DNA of 9,961 nucleotides from an uncultured Prevotellaceae bacterium. GTDB lineage: Bacteria; Bacteroidota; Bacteroidia; Bacteroidales; Muribaculaceae. A program made the translations under genes and the position numbers. Location of the stretch: positions 1-9,961 of the forward strand of contig CALGGO010000120.1 in assembly GCA_937916085.1 (NCBI GenBank), given 5' to 3'. The notes below the pieces were generated by a model. That model saw nothing but the letters and a program-made list of their open reading frames with translations. It was not told where the DNA came from and searched no databases. Below are positions 5,996 through 9,961 of this stretch, piece by piece; position 1 is the stretch's first letter, and every line of letters begins with the position of its first letter.

Positions 5996-8836
5996 ATGAA
6001 GATTAACGGCAAGGATGTTGACGCTCTGCAAGTGCAGGGGGCGAGAGTACACAATCTCAAGAACATAGATGTGGATTTGCCGCACTATAGCCTCAGTGTG
6101 GTCACTGGGCTTAGTGGCAGCGGCAAGTCGTCGCTGGCTTTCGACACGATTTTTGCCGAAGGTCAGCGCCGCTATCTTGAGACCTTCTCGTCTTATGCCC
6201 GCAATATGCTCGGAGTGCTGGAGCGTCCCGATGTGGATAAGATTTCGGGCTTGTCGCCGGTTATCTCGATAGGTCAGAAGACCACCAACAAGAACCCGCG
6301 TTCCACCGTGGGCACCACTACCGAGGTCTATGACTACCTGCGACTGCTTTACGCCCGCGCCAGCGACGCTTTCAGCTATCTCTCGGGCGAGAAGATGGTG
6401 AAATATTCGCTCGACAAGATTCTCAACCTCATCCTTGAGCGATATGATGGGAAGAAGATTTACCTGCTTGCTCCGCTGGTAAAGAACCGCAAAGGTCACT
6501 ACAAGGACCTCTTTGAGCAGTTGCGCAAGAAGGGGTATCTGCATGTGCGTGTCGATGGCGAGATGCGGGAGATAACCTTCGGCATGAAGCTCGACCGCTA
6601 CCGCAACCACGACGTGGAACTGGTGGTAGATCGCCTCAAAGTGGCGCAGAAAGACGAGGTGCGGCTGCGCGACACCATCAACACCTGCTTCAAGCAGGGC
6701 GACGGTCAGCTCATGGTGATGGATGCCGACAGCGGCGCGCTGGAGCATTACAGCCGTTCGCTCATGGATCCTGCCACGGGATTGTCTTACGCTGAGCCCG
6801 CTCCGCACAGTTTCTCGTTCAATTCGCCGCAAGGCGCGTGCCACAAGTGCAAGGGGCTGGGATATGTCAATATCATCGACAAAGACAAGATTATGCCCGA
6901 CCCGACCCTCTCGATTCGTGATGGCGGCATCACGACTCTTGGAAAATATAAGAACTCGTTGATTTTCTGGCAGATTCAGGCTATCTGCGAGAAATATGGT
7001 GCGTCGCTTGACATGCCGCTCAAGGACTTGCCCGAGGAGGCTATCGACGACATCCTCAACGGCACCGAGGAGCGCCTCAACATCAAGAACGAGACGATGA
7101 GCATCAACAACTACTTCCTCGCCTACGAGGGACTGGTGAAGTACATCGAAATGCAGCAGAGCGAGAATGCCACGTCGAAGGCGCAAAAGTGGGCAGGGCA
7201 GTTCTTCTCGAGAACAGTGTGTCCCGAGTGCCATGGCGACCGACTAAATAAGGTGGCGCTGCACTTCAGGCTCGGCGGCAAGAACATCGCCGAACTCGCC
7301 CGCATGGACATCGCGCAGCTGCGGGAATGGATGCTCGACCTGAAAAACCACATCTCCGACCGCCAGTGGGCGATCGCCGAGGAGGTGGTGAAGGAAATCA
7401 ACAGCCGCCTGTCGTTCATGCTCGACGTGGGGCTCGACTATGTGTCGCTCAACCGCAGCAGCTCGTCGCTGTCGGGTGGCGAGAGTCAGCGCATCAGGCT
7501 CGCCACACAGATTGGCTCACAACTGGTGAATGTGCTCTACATCCTCGATGAACCGAGCATCGGTCTGCATCAGCGCGACAACCAGCGGCTTATCAACTCA
7601 CTCAAGCACCTGCGCGACGAGGGTAACACAATTCTCGTGGTGGAGCACGACCGCGATATGATGCTTGAGGCGGATTATGTGGTGGACATAGGACCAAAAG
7701 CGGGTAGGAGAGGGGGCAATGTCGTCTTCTCGGGAACACCGCAGCAACTTCTCAAAGCCGACACTATCACGGCGCGCTACCTCAACGGCAAGGAGCGCAT
7801 CGAGATTCCAGCTGAGCGCCGCCCAGGCAACGGCAAGGCGATAACGCTGCGTGGCTGCCGCGGCAACAACCTTAAGAATGTGGATGTGACGATTCCTCTT
7901 GGCGTGCTCCTTTGCGTAACAGGTGTGAGCGGCAGCGGCAAGTCATCGCTTATCAATGCCACGTTGCAGCCCATCCTCAGTCAGCGGTTCTACCGCTCGC
8001 TCACCGAGCCGCTGCCCTTCGATTCCATTGAGGGATTGGAGAATATCGACAAGGTGGTTACCGTCGATCAGTCACCGCTGGGACGCACGCCGCGCTCCAA
8101 TGCCGTGACCTATACCAATATCTTTACTGACATCCGCAACCTCTTCGTCAATCTGCCCGAGGCTAAGATTCGCGGCTACAAGCCTGGACGTTTCTCGTTC
8201 AACACCAGCGGCGGACGCTGCGAGGTGTGCAAGGGCAACGGCTACAAGACTGTGGAGATGAACTTCTTGCCCGACGTGCTGGTGCCTTGCGAGGCGTGTG
8301 GCGGCAAGCGCTACAACCGCGAGACGCTTGAGGTGCGCTTCAAGGGCAAGTCCATCGCCGACGTGCTCGACATGACAATCAACCAGGCGGTGGAGTTCTT
8401 TGAGGCAGTGCCGAATATCCTGCACAAAATCAAGGTGCTGCAAGACGTGGGACTGGGCTACATCAAGCTTGGTCAGCCCTCTAGCACCCTCTCGGGTGGC
8501 GAGAGCCAGCGCGTGAAACTCGCTGCCGAACTCTCGAAGAAAGACACTGGCAAGACGCTCTACATCCTCGATGAGCCAACCACTGGTCTGCATTTCGAAG
8601 ACATCAAAATCCTGCTCGGCGTGCTAAACCGCCTGGTGGCTAAGGGCAACACCGTAATCGTCATCGAGCATAACATGGACGTGATAAAATGCGCCGACTA
8701 TATCATAGACCTCGGTCCCGACGGTGGACGCAACGGCGGCGAAGTAGTCGCCACAGGCACCCCCGAGCAAGTAGCACAAAGTCCAAATTCCATCACCGCA
8801 CGATATCTGAATAAAGAATTGAAAAACCATGAATAA
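5996..8836 (+). CDS. uvrA: UvrA, excinuclease ABC subunit A
   Basis: Cytoplasmic DNA-damage sensor of nucleotide excision repair; a UvrA dimer with UvrB scans DNA and loads UvrB at lesions for UvrC incision. The 946-residue length matches the family. Two ABC ATPase halves are clear: Walker A GLSGSGKSS at 38-46 and GVSGSGKSS at 643-651; signatures LSGGESQRIRL at 492 and LSGGESQRVKL at 832; Walker B LYILDEPSIGLH and LYILDEPTTGLH. The second zinc site is intact, C742-x2-C745-x19-C765-x2-C768. The first, insertion-domain site is incomplete: C282/C285 are present but the partner pair is replaced by D258-P-A-T261. Blocks such as NPRSTVGT and GRTPRSN are conserved. The stop codon overlaps the start of the LRR gene by 8 bases. 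Its role as the main UvrA or as a second paralogue cannot be told from the window. Confidence 0.97.
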   Translation: MKINGKDVDALQVQGARVHNLKNIDVDLPHYSLSVVTGLSGSGKSSLAFDTIFAEGQRRYLETFSSYARNMLGVLERPDVDKISGLSPVISIGQKTTNKNPRSTVGTTTEVYDYLRLLYARASDAFSYLSGEKMVKYSLDKILNLILERYDGKKIYLLAPLVKNRKGHYKDLFEQLRKKGYLHVRVDGEMREITFGMKLDRYRNHDVELVVDRLKVAQKDEVRLRDTINTCFKQGDGQLMVMDADSGALEHYSRSLMDPATGLSYAEPAPHSFSFNSPQGACHKCKGLGYVNIIDKDKIMPDPTLSIRDGGITTLGKYKNSLIFWQIQAICEKYGASLDMPLKDLPEEAIDDILNGTEERLNIKNETMSINNYFLAYEGLVKYIEMQQSENATSKAQKWAGQFFSRTVCPECHGDRLNKVALHFRLGGKNIAELARMDIAQLREWMLDLKNHISDRQWAIAEEVVKEINSRLSFMLDVGLDYVSLNRSSSSLSGGESQRIRLATQIGSQLVNVLYILDEPSIGLHQRDNQRLINSLKHLRDEGNTILVVEHDRDMMLEADYVVDIGPKAGRRGGNVVFSGTPQQLLKADTITARYLNGKERIEIPAERRPGNGKAITLRGCRGNNLKNVDVTIPLGVLLCVTGVSGSGKSSLINATLQPILSQRFYRSLTEPLPFDSIEGLENIDKVVTVDQSPLGRTPRSNAVTYTNIFTDIRNLFVNLPEAKIRGYKPGRFSFNTSGGRCEVCKGNGYKTVEMNFLPDVLVPCEACGGKRYNRETLEVRFKGKSIADVLDMTINQAVEFFEAVPNILHKIKVLQDVGLGYIKLGQPSSTLSGGESQRVKLAAELSKKDTGKTLYILDEPTTGLHFEDIKILLGVLNRLVAKGNTVIVIEHNMDVIKCADYIIDLGPDGGRNGGEVVATGTPEQVAQSPNSITARYLNKELKNHE

Positions 8837-9512
8837 ATCGAGGTACATTATAGCATTACTGCTGATGTGGCTGGCTGCCGCGACGAGCTTTCACAGTGCC
8901 GCTCAAGGCTCTGGACGCATAGCGCGCATCACTCAGGGCAATTTCCTCTACAGCAACTGGGATGCCCCGCACCTCACGCTCGACACTTGTCTCGACATGA
9001 CTCTTACTAACATCACGGTTCCTGATATAGTGGAGTGAAACGGCCGCAAATATCCTGTGGTAGAAATTGGACCAGGGGCATTCAAAGGATGTAAAAATCT
9101 CGTCTTTCTTGAGTTTGGGCAAAATTTGATAGGCTTCTTAAAAGGGGCATTACTCGACTGTCCAAATCTCAGGGTCATTAAGTTTGGATGTTGTGAGCCT
9201 CTTGTATTAAACAATAAGCATCCTTTCTACGGATGCACCTGGAATGAGGTGATAGAGCCTTACCACACCCTCTCTACAGTGATTGTGGTGCCTGAGGGAT
9301 GTGAGGAGCCTTATCGCAACACGCCGGGATGGAAGGAGTTCAAGATTATTCAATCTCACATGCCCGACGGCAGTGAAATCAACATGGACGAGATAGATGT
9401 GAGGCTCAACCAGCTTGAGAGTGAGCTGCAAAAAGCCCAGCAGGTAGTTGACAGAATCAAGGAAGAGATGGATGCCCTGCGCAAGACTAAGGAGTCTCAA
9501 TCAAGTAAGTGA
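8829..9512 (+). pseudogene. Secreted BspA-like leucine-rich-repeat protein interrupted by in-frame TGA
   Basis: One reading frame runs from ATG 8829 to TGA 9512 but has an in-frame TGA at 9036-9038 (codon 70), between ...ITVPDIVE and NGRKYPVVEIG. Homology continues smoothly across the stop, so this is a nonsense mutation rather than a frameshift. The intact 227-residue product would have a signal peptide (about 1-26, ending HSAAQ), an LRR_5-type region (EIGPGAFKGCKNLVFLEF, ALLDCPNLRVIKFG), the usual Bacteroidales ending VVPEGCEEPYRNTPGWKEF, and a C-terminal coiled coil at codons 187-221 (NQLESELQKAQQVVDRIKEE). The start overlaps the end of uvrA (ATGAATAA), suggesting translational coupling. 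A GTG at 9057 could in principle restart translation, but that product would lack a signal peptide. The stretch around 9060-9240 looks more AT-rich than uvrA. Sequencing error or recoding are the alternatives. Confidence 0.75.
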
Positions 9513-9645
9513 ATGTGCCCACCTTTTCCAGTCGCGCTCTGATTCTGTTCTCGTAGTTGTGGCAATGCTCTTTGAGCGCATATTCGATTTCGGTCAGCTC
9601 TTTTGACGTGAATCGGTTGCGGATGCTGTTCATGTATTCAGGCAT
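9487..9645 (-). CDS. Small 52-residue hypothetical protein
   Basis: A minus-strand frame from ATG at 9645 to TAG at 9487 encodes 52 mostly helical, charged residues (MPEYMNSIRNRF ... EIEYALKEHCHNYENRIRAR ... TYLIETP). It was not recognised as a known family. It overlaps the end of the 89-residue gene by 16 bases in another frame, and its 3' end runs 26 bases into the convergent LRR reading frame. The overlap contains a run of five A on the coding strand, so it might be a true coupled small gene or the detached C-terminus of the upstream protein. It fills the otherwise empty 9513-9629 gap. The coding call rests on composition and position only. Confidence 0.45.
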   Translation of the reverse strand: MPEYMNSIRNRFTSKELTEIEYALKEHCHNYENRIRARLEKVGTFTYLIETP

Positions 9646-9899
9646 TTTTCTCTCGCGTTGGAGAAATGTTCAAAATTGTGATAGCCCAAGAATTGCGCCA
9701 GCACGTTGAGGGTGTGAGGACGTGTCCTCACCTCTTCGGGCAGGTAACGCCAGCAGCGCTTCAGCGTGGTGGGCGACAGGCGCTCGCCCATCCGCTCCAG
9801 CTGACCGCTGAGCCACTCAAAATCGCGCGGTCCCTGCATCTGGCGTTGGCACACCTTCTCAATCTCCAGCTGCAGAGCCTTAATTGTTTCGTTAATCAT
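9630..9899 (-). CDS. Bacteroidales helix-turn-helix-like domain protein, 89 residues
   Basis: The product starts MINETIKALQLEIEKVCQRQ and contains the blocks DFEWLSGQL, LSPTTLKRCWRYL and TLNVLAQFLGYHNFEHF. From memory this is a recurrent N-terminal module of Bacteroidales proteins (often continuing into other domains), with a helix-turn-helix-like pattern around SPTTLKR...LGY. Here it stands nearly alone, ending about 10 residues after the module. It begins 3 bases after the stop of the truncated upstream gene, so it is probably co-transcribed with it. Whether it binds DNA or mediates protein contacts is not known. The short length and the out-of-frame continuation at 9645 raise the possibility of a frameshifted longer protein. 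Confidence 0.7.
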   Translation of the reverse strand: MINETIKALQLEIEKVCQRQMQGPRDFEWLSGQLERMGERLSPTTLKRCWRYLPEEVRTRPHTLNVLAQFLGYHNFEHFSNAREKCLNT

Positions 9900-9902
9900 A
9901 TC

Positions 9903-9961
9903 TTAGTAACGCGAGTTCGGGATAAGATTATCATAAAATGGCAATGCCATGCTCTCGATTA
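9903..9961 (-). CDS. C-terminal end of a gene cut by the window edge
   Basis: On the minus strand an open frame enters from the right edge and ends at TAA 9905-9903, giving the tail IESMALPFYDNLIPNSRY. No internal stop is present in the visible part, and the stop lies 3 bases before the ATG of the 89-residue gene, which is typical of an operon. An internal ATG could instead mark a 15-residue peptide, but a truncated larger gene is more likely. The product cannot be identified from 18 residues. Confidence 0.4.
   Translation of the reverse strand, partial: IESMALPFYDNLIPNSRY

Noticed and set aside
5858..7234. A 458-residue open frame antisense to uvrA and the end of the transglycosylase
   Set aside because: It is a shadow of strongly coding sense genes, rich in His/Leu/Val/Arg as expected for such shadows, with no recognisable domain.
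9036..9038. Selenocysteine or reassigned TGA in the LRR gene
   Set aside because: No SECIS-like hairpin was evident after the codon, LRR proteins are not selenoproteins, and several genes here use TGA as their stop.
9057..9512. Independent 151-residue gene starting at GTG 9057
   Set aside because: It begins in the middle of an LRR motif and lacks a signal peptide; it is better read as the downstream part of the interrupted gene.

Overview
The window looks like a chromosomal segment of a Bacteroidales bacterium, most likely from the Muribaculaceae/Prevotella side of the order. The evidence is indirect but consistent. Start codons lack clear Shine-Dalgarno sequences, and one good TAnnTTTG -7 box of the Bacteroidetes type is present. 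The proteins are typical of the order: an S4-domain RluD-type synthase, a PepSY-like (DUF2874-type) lipoprotein, a radical SAM enzyme of the Bacteroidales rSAM/lipoprotein type, a type B type-IX-secretion C-terminal domain, an MltD-like transglycosylase, a UvrA with a degenerate first zinc site, and a BspA-like leucine-rich-repeat protein. No rRNA, tRNA, CRISPR array or complete mobile element was seen.

Layout, left to right. 1-102 holds two adjoining short tandem arrays (7-bp and 10-bp units). 112-1047 is a pseudouridine synthase closed by a strong hairpin terminator (1056-1091). 1171-3315 is a tight three-gene operon behind a Bacteroidetes-type promoter: a PepSY-like lipoprotein, a SPASM radical SAM enzyme and a small lipoprotein whose C-terminal half aligns without gaps to acyl carrier protein but lacks the phosphopantetheine serine. 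3378-4730 is a secreted protein with a type B T9SS sorting domain. 4811-4978 is a striking array of 21 eight-base units directly before an MltD-like lytic transglycosylase (5002-5937). uvrA (5996-8836) follows after a short spacer containing a degenerate 10-bp repeat. It overlaps by 8 bases a secreted LRR gene that carries an in-frame TGA (8829-9512). The right end is on the minus strand: the tail of a truncated gene, then an 89-residue protein with a helix-turn-helix-like Bacteroidales domain, then a 52-residue ORF.

Most genes are independent housekeeping or envelope functions. The part most likely to be a coherent, poorly described system is the 1171-3315 operon. It pairs a peptide-type radical SAM enzyme with two exported lipoproteins, one carrying a repeated MYG/Arg/Pro stretch followed by an ACP-like fold that cannot carry the usual prosthetic group. 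The idea that the ACP-like lipoprotein is the enzyme's substrate or substrate carrier is inference. A second theme is that several intergenic regions carry short tandem repeats with unit lengths not divisible by three, placed just upstream of genes.
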